From an uncultured Paludibacter sp. (GTDB lineage: Bacteria > Bacteroidota > Bacteroidia > Bacteroidales > Paludibacteraceae), in assembly GCA_937927845.1 (NCBI GenBank), contig CALFXE010000011.1, positions 1-36,075 on the forward strand: a stretch of 36,075 nucleotides of DNA, written 5' to 3'. Both the position numbers and the translations under genes were made by a program. Positions 7,846-16,092 of the stretch are shown in pieces. Below the pieces are notes generated by a model, which was not told the origin of the DNA, ran no database searches, and saw nothing but the letters and a program-made list of their open reading frames with translations. Positions within the stretch are counted from its first letter, which is position 1; each line of letters begins with the position of its first letter.

Positions 7846-9126
7846 ATGGAATATTCAGAAATTCAATCTGTTAAGCAACGTTATGGTATCATTGGAAATT
7901 CAGAGTTGCTTAACAGAGCTATTGATATTGCTGTTCAAGTCGCAGCAACCGATTTATCAGTATTGATAACGGGTGAGAGTGGGGTAGGGAAAGAGAATTT
8001 TCCTCAAATAATTCATCAGTATAGTCACAGAAAGCACGGACCTTATATTCCGGTCAACTGCGGAGCGATACCTGAAGGTACTATTGATTCCGAGTTATTT
8101 GGGCATGAGAAAGGTTCTTTTACCGGAGCTACTGCCGATAGAAAAGGATATTTTGAAGTGGCAGATGGCGGTACTATTTTCCTTGATGAAGTTGGGGAAT
8201 TACCACTTTCAACACAAGTCAGATTGCTTAGAGTATTAGAGGCAGGCGAGTTTATAAAAGTAGGTTCGTCTAAAATACTGAAAACTAATGTCAGGGTAGT
8301 GGCTGCAACAAACCGCGAAATGTCTCAGGCAATTAAAGAAGGCAAATTTCGAGAAGATTTGTTTTACAGACTAAACACAGTGCCTATTTACGTGCCGCCT
8401 TTAAGAGAACGAAAAGAAGATATTTCACTGTTATTCAGAAAGTTTGCATCAGACTTTGCAGATAAATACAGAATGCCTGCAATAAAACTATCAGATGATG
8501 CTAAAAAAATGCTTTCTAATTATTACTGGAAAGGCAATGTCAGACAGCTGAAAAATATTACAGAACAAATTTCAGTAATAGAACAACAGCGCGAAATTTC
8601 AGCTAATATTTTGAAGAACTATCTTCCAAATGAGGATATGGAACTTCTACCGGCATTGTTTTTAGGGCATAAAAATATAGATCACAAGACATTTAACAGC
8701 GAGCGAGAAATTTTATATCAGGTGCTTTTTGATATGAAAAAAGATATGAATGATTTGAAAAAACTTGTTCATGATATTATGAGTGGTCAGGCATCAGGTG
8801 CACCTATATATGATGTTGATTTTTCAACACAACTAAGTGATAAAGATGTTATTATCAAAAGTCCGGAAAGGGATATAAATAATGATATCAAGTTTAAAAT
8901 AAATCCAATTTCACACTCAGATACAGATAGTTCTGATTTTATGGATACTGAGGTTTATCAAGATGTTGAGGCTGTGCATGAACCGGTTAGTTTGGTTGAT
9001 ATGGAAAAGCAAATGATTAAAAAGACTTTGGATAAACATAGAGGAAGAAGAAAACCGGCTGCTGAAGAATTGAAAATTTCAGAACGAACACTTTACAGGA
9101 AAATTAAAGAATATGGTTTGGATTGA
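7846..9126 (+). CDS. sigma-54-dependent transcriptional activator without receiver domain
   Basis: A 426-residue NtrC-type activator that should drive open-complex formation by RpoN (sigma-54) RNA polymerase through ATP hydrolysis. The AAA+ domain occupies about residues 14-245: Walker A GESGVGKE (43-50), the sigma-54 contact loop GSFTGA (90-95, instead of the usual GAFTGA), Walker B GGTIFLDEVGEL and the arginine-finger region VRVVAATNRE to RLNTVPIYVPPLRERKEDI. A low-complexity linker follows, and the last about 40 residues are a Fis-type helix-turn-helix (AAEELKISERTLYRKIKEYG). No N-terminal receiver or GAF domain is present, so regulation is not by ordinary phosphorelay. Its C-terminus lies next to lptE, an arrangement I associate with Bacteroidales. 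Target promoters are not known. Confidence 0.92.
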   Translation: MEYSEIQSVKQRYGIIGNSELLNRAIDIAVQVAATDLSVLITGESGVGKENFPQIIHQYSHRKHGPYIPVNCGAIPEGTIDSELFGHEKGSFTGATADRKGYFEVADGGTIFLDEVGELPLSTQVRLLRVLEAGEFIKVGSSKILKTNVRVVAATNREMSQAIKEGKFREDLFYRLNTVPIYVPPLRERKEDISLLFRKFASDFADKYRMPAIKLSDDAKKMLSNYYWKGNVRQLKNITEQISVIEQQREISANILKNYLPNEDMELLPALFLGHKNIDHKTFNSEREILYQVLFDMKKDMNDLKKLVHDIMSGQASGAPIYDVDFSTQLSDKDVIIKSPERDINNDIKFKINPISHSDTDSSDFMDTEVYQDVEAVHEPVSLVDMEKQMIKKTLDKHRGRRKPAAEELKISERTLYRKIKEYGLD

Positions 9127-9142
9127 GAGGCAAGATACGAAA

Positions 9143-9673
9143 ATGATTTTAAACAGATTGATTAATGTGTTTGTCAAATCGACATCATTGATTGCTATGG
9201 TTGTGCTTTTAAATTCATGTTTAATATCATACACATTCAACGGAGCTTCAATTGATTACGCCAAGACTAAGTCAATATCAATTTCCGATTTCAATAATGT
9301 TGCCGAGCTTGTACATCCACCTTTAGCACAAGAATTTTCAGAAAAATTAAGAGATAAATATGCAAAGCAAACACGTTTGCAGATATTGAAAAATAATGGA
9401 GATTTGCAACTCGAAGGTGAGATAGTAGGGTATCAACTCACACCTATGTCGATTGGGCAGGACTCTTATTCGGCTGAAACCAAACTTACACTCACCGTGA
9501 ATGTTAGATTTACAAACAGAGCTAATTCAGAAGATGATTTTGAAAAAAAATACAGTGCTTTTCAATCGTTCGACAGCAACAAAATGATTACAGATGTGCA
9601 GGATGAGTTGTTAGCAATTATAACCGAAGATATTATTGATAATATATATAATGATACTGTAGCTAAGTGGTAG
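9143..9673 (+). CDS. lptE: LptE-like LPS-assembly lipoprotein
   Basis: A lipoprotein of 176 residues with a signal peptide ending in the lipobox LLNSC (Cys26). The rest matches the Bacteroidota LptE family: a short C-terminal alpha/beta domain with SISISDFNN, LTLTVNVRF and a C-terminal helical stretch. LptE sits inside the LptD barrel in the outer membrane and helps insert lipopolysaccharide. The frame is open from 9113 inside the previous gene, but the ATG at 9143 gives a proper signal peptide (Arg5, Lys12, hydrophobic core). Two LptF/LptG-type permeases occur later in the window. The family is divergent in sequence, so confidence is good but not absolute. Confidence 0.8.
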   Translation: MILNRLINVFVKSTSLIAMVVLLNSCLISYTFNGASIDYAKTKSISISDFNNVAELVHPPLAQEFSEKLRDKYAKQTRLQILKNNGDLQLEGEIVGYQLTPMSIGQDSYSAETKLTLTVNVRFTNRANSEDDFEKKYSAFQSFDSNKMITDVQDELLAIITEDIIDNIYNDTVAKW

Positions 9674-9692
9674 ACTGCATTCGAGAGTTTTC

Positions 9693-10361
9693 ATGAATAC
9701 AAAAGTTTTTTTCGATCTAATATCTAATCCATCAGAAGTTCAGATAGAACAAACAGATGATTTAAAGCAATTGATAGAACTATATCCATATTTTTATCAA
9801 GCCAGATTGTTGTATCTTAAAACTTTACAGAAGGCTGAAAATATTCATTTTGAAACTCAATTGGAACAAACCGTTCTGTATACCTCCGATAAACAATGGC
9901 TTTATTTCTATTTATATCCTGAAATGGACAATAGTAATATACAAAATCATCAAAGAGAAGCCCGTTTTACAGGTAGTTATTTCGACTTACTGTCAATTGC
10001 AGAGAAAAAAGAAGGAGGTGCTCTTTTAACATTAAAAGAAATTGCTGAAAATCTTAAAGCATCGAGGGTAATGTTGGCTGCAAAGGATGAAGCATCAAAA
10101 CAATCACAGCAAATAGAAAAGAAAAAAGATGATTCGAAGTCGAATTATTCTCCGCCTGATTATTTTGTAATAGAAGAAAAAAAACCGATTGAAGATTTAA
10201 ATATTTCATTGGAAGATAAATATAAAAAGCATATTCAAATAAAAGAGTACTCAAAAGCCATTGAAATATTGAAACAATTATGTTTGATTTATCCGAAAAA
10301 AAGTATTTACTTTGCAGACCAAATTAGATTTTTAGAAAAAGTTGTAGAAAATTCAAAATAA
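9693..10361 (+). CDS. conserved Bacteroidales protein of unknown function
   Basis: A 222-residue soluble protein without signal peptide or membrane segment. The N-terminal half contains an alpha-helical, aromatic-rich repeat-like segment (LKQLIELYPYFYQARLLYLK), and a similar helix pair recurs near the C-terminus (YSKAIEILKQLCLIYPKKSIYFADQ), so a degenerate TPR-like fold is plausible. The middle (about residues 125-165) is charged and probably disordered. It lies between lptE and secG, 19 bases after lptE and 8 bases before secG, so it is likely cotranscribed with them. No function can be assigned. Confidence 0.8.
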   Translation: MNTKVFFDLISNPSEVQIEQTDDLKQLIELYPYFYQARLLYLKTLQKAENIHFETQLEQTVLYTSDKQWLYFYLYPEMDNSNIQNHQREARFTGSYFDLLSIAEKKEGGALLTLKEIAENLKASRVMLAAKDEASKQSQQIEKKKDDSKSNYSPPDYFVIEEKKPIEDLNISLEDKYKKHIQIKEYSKAIEILKQLCLIYPKKSIYFADQIRFLEKVVENSK

Positions 10362-10369
10362 ACACATAT

Positions 10370-10702
10370 ATGTATACTCTTTTCATAATATTAATTGTTA
10401 TCGTTTCTTTGTTACTAACTCTACTCGTATTAGTCCAAAATTCAAAAGGAGGCGGTTTAGCAGCAGGCTTTTCATCATCTAATCAGATAATGGGTGTTCG
10501 CAAAACTACCGATTTTTTGGAGAAGGCAACCTGGACTTTAGTTGCGGCTTTGGTTATATTTTCTATTGTGTCTGTAGGTTTTATAGCAACAGAAAAAGGT
10601 GCGCACGAATCAGAAATCAAAGAGCATTATCAGGAAGCACAACAGTCAGTACCTACAACAGCCAATCCCGGCTTTGGAGAGGAAGGTAATTCCCAAGAAT
10701 AA
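10370..10702 (+). CDS. secG: preprotein translocase subunit SecG
   Basis: SecG is the small accessory subunit of the SecYEG protein-conducting channel in the inner membrane. The 110-residue protein has two membrane helices (about residues 3-21 and 52-73) joined by the conserved loop VLVQNSKGGGLAAGF...GVRKTTDFLEKAT. The C-terminal tail is hydrophilic and probably disordered. It starts 8 bases after the preceding gene, indicating one operon. Confidence 0.95.
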   Translation: MYTLFIILIVIVSLLLTLLVLVQNSKGGGLAAGFSSSNQIMGVRKTTDFLEKATWTLVAALVIFSIVSVGFIATEKGAHESEIKEHYQEAQQSVPTTANPGFGEEGNSQE

Positions 10703-10738
10703 TTCTATATAAAAGGTTTCTTTTATTTATTAAAAGTT

Positions 10739-11314
10739 GTGATACAGATAGAAGATACCATAATCAGTTTCGATTTGTTTGATGAACACTTTGTGTGTGA
10801 CTTAAACAACTGTAAGGGAATGTGTTGCGTAGAAGGTGACGCAGGTGCACCTCTTGAGTTGGAAGAGATCGAAGAAATAAAAGCTGTCTTGCCGTTAATA
10901 TGGGACGATTTACCTAAATCTTCTCAAGAAGTTATATTGAAACAAGGGGTGTTTTATATAGATGAAGAAGATGAACCTGTAACTTCAATTGTAAATGGTA
11001 GAGAATGTGTTTTTGCATATAAGGATGAACATGGTATATATAAATGTGCAATAGAAAAAGCTTTTAATGAAGGTAAAACTAATTTCAAAAAACCTATATC
11101 TTGTCATTTATATCCTGTAAGAGTTCAAAAATACGATGAATTTCAGGCGGTTAATTATCATAGGTGGAGTTTGTGTAATTGTGCAGTCAAACTTGGGAAT
11201 AAATTGAAAGTACCGTTGTATAAGTTTTTAAAAGAGCCATTAATAAGAAGATTTGGAGAAAATTGGTATGAACAATTAAAAATTGCAGCTAAAGAACTTC
11301 AATCACAAACATAA
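10739..11314 (+). CDS. DUF3109 family cysteine-rich protein
   Basis: A 191-residue protein rich in cysteines: CDLNNCKGMCC near residues 20-30, then single cysteines in RECVF, YKCAI and SCHLYP, and CNC near residue 136. This is the pattern of DUF3109, related to YkgJ-like proteins thought to bind iron-sulfur or zinc. The reaction is unknown. The frame starts with GTG at 10739, 36 bases after secG; no better ATG exists upstream. It overlaps the extended frame of cinA but not its likely start. Confidence 0.85.
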   Translation: MIQIEDTIISFDLFDEHFVCDLNNCKGMCCVEGDAGAPLELEEIEEIKAVLPLIWDDLPKSSQEVILKQGVFYIDEEDEPVTSIVNGRECVFAYKDEHGIYKCAIEKAFNEGKTNFKKPISCHLYPVRVQKYDEFQAVNYHRWSLCNCAVKLGNKLKVPLYKFLKEPLIRRFGENWYEQLKIAAKELQSQT

Positions 11315-11324
11315 ATTTAGACCT

Positions 11325-12578
11325 ATGAAGGTTGAAATAATTACTATTGGAGATGAGATTCTGATTGGACAGATAGTAGATACTAATTCTGCATGGATAT
11401 CTAAAGAATTAAATAAAGCCGGATTTGAAGTTGAACGCATTACTTCAATTCATGACGATGAGAAGCAAATTACGGAAACCATTATCCAATCATTATCACG
11501 TGTAGATGTTGTTCTTATAACAGGTGGTATAGGACCAACAAATGATGATATTACCAAAAATACATTGTGTAAGTTGTTTCATTCAACATTGGTATTCGAC
11601 GAATATACTTTCAAACAAATTGAAAACCTGCTTGCGGATCGTCCTTTGGCTTTAAACGAACTGACTAAAACGCAGGCAATGGTACCGGATAAAGCTACGA
11701 TTATTACGAATACTGTTGGTACTGCACCGATTACTTGGTTTGATGTTGATAAGAATAAAGTAGTAGTGTCGATGCCAGGTGTTCCTTTTGAGATGAAAAA
11801 AGTAATGTCAGAAGAAATAATTCCGAGATTAAAAAAGAAATATAAGCCAAATTCTATTATACATAAAACTGTTTTAGTTAGCGGATATCCGGAATCAGCC
11901 CTCGCAATCAAAATTGCAGAATGGGAAAACAATTTACCCAGAATAATAAAATTAGCATATCTACCTCAATTTGGGATAGTTAAACTAAGGCTTAGCGCAG
12001 TGGTTGATTGCGATTACAATTACAATACAATCGTCAATGAAATAGATATTGAGATTGATAAATTAAAAATACTTTTAGGTAATTCAATAGTATCAGATGA
12101 AGATATTTCTCTTGAAGCTTTAATAGGAGAAATCCTTGCTTCAAAATTGAAAACCCTCTCTATAGCAGAAAGCTGTACCGGTGGAGATATTTCTAAACGT
12201 ATAACCTCAATTTCAGGTAGTTCAAGATATTTTAAAGGTTCGGTAGTTGCATACGACAACTCAGTTAAAACAAATATATTAGATGTAAATATTGAAGATT
12301 TACAAACAGAAGGTGCAGTAAGTGAAACAGTTGTTAGGCAAATGGCAGAAGGAGTAAGAAAATTGCTGAAAACAGATTATGCAATAGCTACTTCCGGAAT
12401 TGCGGGACCAATGGGCGGTACAGATGATAAACCGGTTGGTACAATATGGATTGCAGTGTGCTCAGAATCAGAGTGTATTGCGAAGAAATTCCATTTTAAA
12501 TACGAACGAAATTTGAATATTGAACGCACGACACAAACAGCATTATTGATGTTGTTGGAAGTAATAAATCAAAATTAA
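11325..12578 (+). CDS. cinA: CinA family nicotinamide-nucleotide amidohydrolase
   Basis: A two-domain protein of 417 residues. The N-terminal half is a MoaB/MogA-like (COG1058) domain beginning MKVEIITIGDEILIGQIVDTN with the motif ITGGIGPTNDD; the C-terminal half is the PncC-type amidase (SIAESCTGGDISKRIT, TSGIAGPMGGTDDKPVGTIW). PncC deamidates nicotinamide mononucleotide to nicotinate mononucleotide in pyridine-nucleotide salvage. The frame is open from 11283, but the ATG at 11325 gives the canonical N-terminus and avoids overlap with the DUF3109 gene. Confidence 0.94.
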   Translation: MKVEIITIGDEILIGQIVDTNSAWISKELNKAGFEVERITSIHDDEKQITETIIQSLSRVDVVLITGGIGPTNDDITKNTLCKLFHSTLVFDEYTFKQIENLLADRPLALNELTKTQAMVPDKATIITNTVGTAPITWFDVDKNKVVVSMPGVPFEMKKVMSEEIIPRLKKKYKPNSIIHKTVLVSGYPESALAIKIAEWENNLPRIIKLAYLPQFGIVKLRLSAVVDCDYNYNTIVNEIDIEIDKLKILLGNSIVSDEDISLEALIGEILASKLKTLSIAESCTGGDISKRITSISGSSRYFKGSVVAYDNSVKTNILDVNIEDLQTEGAVSETVVRQMAEGVRKLLKTDYAIATSGIAGPMGGTDDKPVGTIWIAVCSESECIAKKFHFKYERNLNIERTTQTALLMLLEVINQN

Positions 12579-12608
12579 TTCAATTAAAGTAAAAATATTG
12601 ATTTTTTG

Positions 12609-12640
12609 TTTGTCTGTTAAAAAAAAATAGTGTACTTTTG
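12609..12640 (+). promoter_or_regulatory. Bacteroidota consensus promoter for rpmB-rpmG-DUF4295
   Basis: TTTG (12609-12612) is followed after 20 bases by TACTTTTG (12633-12640), a full match to TTTG-N19-21-TAnnTTTG. Transcription should begin near 12647, about 36 bases before the L28 start. This is one of the clearest promoters in the window. Confidence 0.75.
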
Positions 12641-12682
12641 CACTCTATTTTGAGAAGTTGAAAATAACAAAAGAAAATAATA

Positions 12683-12922
12683 ATGTCAAAGATTTGTCAG
12701 ATTACAGGTAAGAAAGCTATGGTGGGAAACAATGTTTCGCACTCAAAACGCCGTACCAAAAGGACTTTTGATGTAAATTTATTTACTAAAAAGTTTTATT
12801 GGGTAGAACAGGATATGTGGATTAACCTCAGAATTTCAGCCGCAGGATTGCGTACAATAAACAAGGTGGGGTTAGATGTTGCCATTAAAAAGGCTGCTGA
12901 AAAAGGATATTTGTATGCATAA
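12683..12922 (+). CDS. rpmB: 50S ribosomal protein L28
   Basis: Ribosomal protein bL28 of 79 residues, beginning MSKICQITGKKAMVGNNVSHS with the conserved RRTKRTFDVNL segment and a C-terminal ISAAGLRTINKVGLD. It has one cysteine (Cys5) and no CxxC pairs, so it is the zinc-independent type. It is first in a three-gene transcript with rpmG and the DUF4295 gene and has a strong promoter upstream. Confidence 0.97.
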   Translation: MSKICQITGKKAMVGNNVSHSKRRTKRTFDVNLFTKKFYWVEQDMWINLRISAAGLRTINKVGLDVAIKKAAEKGYLYA

Positions 12923-12941
12923 TAATTAAGAGGAATTTATC

Positions 12942-13130
12942 ATGGCAAAAAAAACAAAAGAAGCAAGAGTTCAGGTCATTTTAGAATGTACAGAACATAA
13001 GGAAAGTGGAATGCCCGGCACATCTCGTTATATAACGATGAAAAACAGAAAGAACACACCGGGACGTATGGAGTTGAAAAAATACAACCCAATATTAAAG
13101 AAAGTTACAGTTCATAAAGAAATTAAATAA
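12942..13130 (+). CDS. rpmG: 50S ribosomal protein L33
   Basis: Ribosomal protein bL33 of 62 residues (MAKKTKEARVQVILECTEHK, then TSRYITMKNRKNTPGRMELKK). Only one cysteine remains (Cys16), so it is the zinc-independent form, like the L28 before it. It follows L28 by 19 bases; an AGAGGA stretch lies 9 bases before the ATG. Confidence 0.96.
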   Translation: MAKKTKEARVQVILECTEHKESGMPGTSRYITMKNRKNTPGRMELKKYNPILKKVTVHKEIK

Positions 13131-13139
13131 GTTTGAATC

Positions 13140-13292
13140 ATGGCAAAAAAAGCGGTTGCAACGTTACAGAAGGGTGAAGGACGTTCATTTGCAAAAGTTA
13201 TAAAAATGGTAAAATCACCGAAAACAGGTGCTTACATTTTTCAAGAAGAAATGGTACATAACGATAAAGTAAAAGAGTTTTTAGCTAAATAA
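13140..13292 (+). CDS. DUF4295 family small basic protein (50 aa)
   Basis: A 50-residue basic protein (MAKKAVATLQKGEGRSFAKV...KSPKTGAYIFQEEMVHND). It matches DUF4295, a Bacteroidota-specific family that follows L33 in many genomes and may be a ribosome-associated protein, though this is inference from context and charge. It starts 9 bases after the rpmG stop and is the last gene before a good intrinsic terminator. Confidence 0.9.
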   Translation: MAKKAVATLQKGEGRSFAKVIKMVKSPKTGAYIFQEEMVHNDKVKEFLAK

Positions 13293-13320
13293 GCTTTATC
13301 AAGAAAGAATTTAGATATTT

Positions 13321-13357
13321 AAAAAATCCTCTCGTTCTATAAATGAGAGGATTTTTT
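13321..13357 (+). terminator. intrinsic terminator after the ribosomal protein genes
   Basis: A perfect stem AATCCTCTC / GAGAGGATT with an 11-base loop is followed by a run of T. A-rich sequence on the 5' side extends the pairing. It closes the L28-L33-DUF4295 transcript and may also work in the opposite direction. Confidence 0.9.
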
Positions 13358-13381
13358 ATTTATAATTGACAAAAAAATTCT

Positions 13382-13389
13382 TAACTTTG
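13382..13389 (+). promoter_or_regulatory. -7 box upstream of ftsY
   Basis: TAACTTTG fits TAnnTTTG, 47 bases before the ftsY ATG and directly downstream of the terminator. A TTGAC at 13366-13370 is too close (13 bases) to be a standard -33 element. Confidence 0.5.
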
Positions 13390-13436
13390 TAATCAATAGC
13401 ATAATAGGAAGAAATAATATATCAAAATATCTTTTA

Positions 13437-14387
13437 ATGGGAATATTTAAGTTTTTTAATAAAGAAAAAAAAGACAATTTAGATCAAGGTTTATCTAAGA
13501 CTAAAGAAAGTGTGTTTTCAAAGATTACCAGAGCAGTAGCAGGAAAATCAAAAGTGGATGATGAAGTTTTAGATAATTTGGAAGAAGTTCTGATTACATC
13601 AGATGTTGGAGTTGACACAACTATACGTATAATAGAACGGATTGAAAGGCGTGTTGCAAAAGATAAATATATAAATACAGAAGAATTAAATAAAATTCTG
13701 AAGGAAGAGATTGTTGAATTACTGTCAGAAAATGAAACATTATTAGTTCCTGATTTTGAATCTGAGTTGCCGACTACTCCATATGTTATTATGGTTGTGG
13801 GAGTTAATGGAGTAGGTAAAACAACAACTATAGGGAAATTAGCTTATCATTTTAAAAAGGCAGGTAAGCAAGTTTATTTAGGTGCTGCCGATACATTCCG
13901 AGCAGCAGCAGTCGAACAATTAGTTGTATGGGGAGAGAGAGTTGGTGTGCCGGTTATTAAACAAAAGATGGGTGCTGATCCTGCATCTGTTGCATTTGAC
14001 ACAATATCCTCAGCTAAGGCTAATAATGCTGATGTAGTAATAATAGATACAGCAGGCAGATTACATAATAAAGTCAATTTAATGAACGAATTAACGAAAA
14101 TTCGAAATGTGATGCAAAAGATTGTACCCGATGCACCACATGAAGTGCTATTGGTTTTAGATGGTTCAACAGGTCAGAATGCATTTGAGCAAGCAAAACA
14201 ATTTACTAAGGCTACTGATGTTAACTCGCTGGCAATTACTAAATTAGATGGAACGGCTAAAGGTGGTGTAGTAATCGGTATTTCTGATCAATTTAAGATA
14301 CCGGTGAAATATATTGGCTTGGGAGAAGGAGTTGAACATCTTCAAATCTTCGATAGAAATGTATTTGTTGAATCATTATTTTCATGA
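13437..14387 (+). CDS. ftsY: signal recognition particle receptor FtsY
   Basis: FtsY is the membrane-associated GTPase that docks the signal recognition particle and its ribosome at SecYEG. The 316-residue protein has a short basic N-terminus without the long acidic A domain, a helical N domain and the GTPase domain: VVGVNGVGKTTTIGKL (P-loop), AADTFRAAAVEQL, VVIIDTAGRLHNK and AITKLDGTAKGG. Its stop overlaps the rimO start by 4 bases (ATGA), implying translational coupling. Confidence 0.97.
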   Translation: MGIFKFFNKEKKDNLDQGLSKTKESVFSKITRAVAGKSKVDDEVLDNLEEVLITSDVGVDTTIRIIERIERRVAKDKYINTEELNKILKEEIVELLSENETLLVPDFESELPTTPYVIMVVGVNGVGKTTTIGKLAYHFKKAGKQVYLGAADTFRAAAVEQLVVWGERVGVPVIKQKMGADPASVAFDTISSAKANNADVVIIDTAGRLHNKVNLMNELTKIRNVMQKIVPDAPHEVLLVLDGSTGQNAFEQAKQFTKATDVNSLAITKLDGTAKGGVVIGISDQFKIPVKYIGLGEGVEHLQIFDRNVFVESLFS

Positions 14388-15679
14388 TGGTAAAGAGGAA
14401 AGTAGACATAATAACATTGGGCTGTTCTAAGAACTTGGTTGATTCCGAACAATTAATTCGTCAATTTGATGCTTTAGGCTATAAAATCAGTCATGATTCT
14501 GATAAACCCGATGGAGAAATAGTGGTCGTCAATACCTGTGGATTTATTGGAGATGCAAAAGAAGAAAGCATAAATACAATTTTGCAATTAGCAAGTCTTA
14601 AAAAACAAAAACAGATAGACAAACTATTTGTAATGGGCTGTTTATCTGAAAGATATAAAAGTGAGTTAGAAAAAGAAATTCCTGAAGTTGATAGATACTT
14701 TGGGAAGTTTAATTATAATGAAATTCTGACAGAAATTGGTCAGGAATATCGTGCCGATCTTCGCCTTGAGAGAACATTAGCAACTCCATCACATTATGCA
14801 TATGTCAAAATATCAGAAGGTTGTGACAGAACATGTTCATATTGTGCAATACCCTTAATTACCGGTAGGCATCGTTCTCGCTCGATTGAAGATTTGGAAA
14901 AGGAAGTTAGAATTCTGGTTGACAAAGGTGTAAAAGAATTTCAATTAATTGCACAAGACCTGTCATATTATGGTATCGACCGATATAAAAAGAGTCAATT
15001 AGCTGAATTGCTCCGGCGTCTTTCTGATATAAAAGGAGTTGAGTGGTTGCGACTTCATTATGCTTATCCCGCAAATTTTCCTTTTGAAATATTGAAAGTG
15101 ATGCAAGAAAGGGAAAATATCTGCAAATATATCGATATAGCACTCCAACATATAAGTGACAATATGCTTTCTTTAATGCGAAGAAATATCTCTAAAGAAC
15201 AGACTTATAACCTAATACGCCGCATTAGAGATGAAGTGCCGGGAATTCACATACGTACAACTATGATAATTGGTCATCCCGGTGAAACAGAACAAGATAA
15301 TGAAGAGTTGAGAGAATTTTTATCGGATATTCGTTTTGAGAGAATGGGTGCGTTTATTTATTCACACGAAGAAAGTACGTATGCTTATAATCATTACAAA
15401 GACAATATTCCTTTAGATATCAAGCAACAAAGGATGAATGAGATAATGAGTTTGCAAGAAAAAATTTCTACTGAAATTAATTCGAGTAAAATCGGTAGTC
15501 AGATGAAAGTTATTATCGATAGACAAGAACAGGAATATTATATAGGGAGGTCGGAGTTTGATTCCCCTGAAGTCGATCCTGAAGTGCTGATACCAATTTC
15601 AACCCCTAATATTCAGATAGGAAAATTTTATAATACAAAAATTGTTGATGCTACTGCTTTTGATTTATATGGTATATAA
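14384..15679 (+). CDS. rimO: ribosomal protein S12 methylthiotransferase RimO
   Basis: RimO is a radical-SAM enzyme that adds a methylthio group to the conserved Asp of ribosomal protein uS12. The 431-residue protein has the N-terminal UPF0004 domain (TLGCSKNLVDSEQL, VVNTCGFIGDAK, MGCLSERY) providing three cysteines for the auxiliary cluster, the radical-SAM motif CDRTCSYC (Cys147, 151, 154) and a C-terminal TRAM domain. GCSKNLVDSE and CAIPLITGRHRSR point to RimO rather than MiaB. A second ATG directly follows at 14387; either start may be used. Confidence 0.95.
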   Translation: MMVKRKVDIITLGCSKNLVDSEQLIRQFDALGYKISHDSDKPDGEIVVVNTCGFIGDAKEESINTILQLASLKKQKQIDKLFVMGCLSERYKSELEKEIPEVDRYFGKFNYNEILTEIGQEYRADLRLERTLATPSHYAYVKISEGCDRTCSYCAIPLITGRHRSRSIEDLEKEVRILVDKGVKEFQLIAQDLSYYGIDRYKKSQLAELLRRLSDIKGVEWLRLHYAYPANFPFEILKVMQERENICKYIDIALQHISDNMLSLMRRNISKEQTYNLIRRIRDEVPGIHIRTTMIIGHPGETEQDNEELREFLSDIRFERMGAFIYSHEESTYAYNHYKDNIPLDIKQQRMNEIMSLQEKISTEINSSKIGSQMKVIIDRQEQEYYIGRSEFDSPEVDPEVLIPISTPNIQIGKFYNTKIVDATAFDLYGI

Positions 15680-15710
15680 TCTTTTAAATATAAAACAATG
15701 AAACGAACAT

Positions 15711-15759
15711 GAAATAATTTAATCAATTATTTCGCCCATGCGAATGATTAAATTATTTC
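15711..15759. repeat. long perfect hairpin between rimO and the HU gene
   Basis: A 15-bp perfect inverted repeat (GAAATAATTTAATCA at 15711-15725, its complement at 15745-15759). The intervening 19 bases contain an inner 5-bp stem TTCGC / GCGAA (15731-15735 and 15740-15744) with a CCAT loop, leaving a 5-base bulge (ATTAT) on the left side. There is no T-run, so it is not a standard terminator. It begins 31 bases after the rimO stop and ends 42 bases before the HU start. Confidence 0.7.
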
Positions 15760-15801
15760 ATCGAGAGTTCCATATGACAACTAAAAAAAAATATTAAACA
15801 T

Positions 15802-16092
15802 ATGAAACACAAAGAATTGATTAATTCCATTGCATTGAAGTTAAATCAGGATGAAAATGAGATAAGCTTGATGACAAAAGCTTTTACTGAATTGGTCATC
15901 AAAAAAATGCAAGAAGGTAATACTGTTAACATACAAGGCTTTGGAGCTTTTGAGTTTAAAAGAAGAGATGAAAGATTATCTGTTCATCCTGCAACACAAA
16001 TGAGAACACTAATTCCACCGAAACAAGTAGTTAGTTTTAGACCGAGCACTGTTTTAAAAAATAAATTAAAAGATATAGAAAGCCATGAGTAA
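15802..16092 (+). CDS. HU/IHF family DNA-binding protein
   Basis: A 96-residue HU-type protein that should bind and bend DNA as a dimer. Helical N-terminal dimerisation region, then NIQGFGAFEFKRRDERLSVHPATQ with the beta-arm (about residues 50-75), and a final short helix. The arm has RTLIPPKQVVSFRPS, in place of the more usual GRNP..IP form, which suggests a divergent or Bacteroidota-type HU. It overlaps the next gene by 8 bases. Confidence 0.92.
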   Translation: MKHKELINSIALKLNQDENEISLMTKAFTELVIKKMQEGNTVNIQGFGAFEFKRRDERLSVHPATQMRTLIPPKQVVSFRPSTVLKNKLKDIESHE

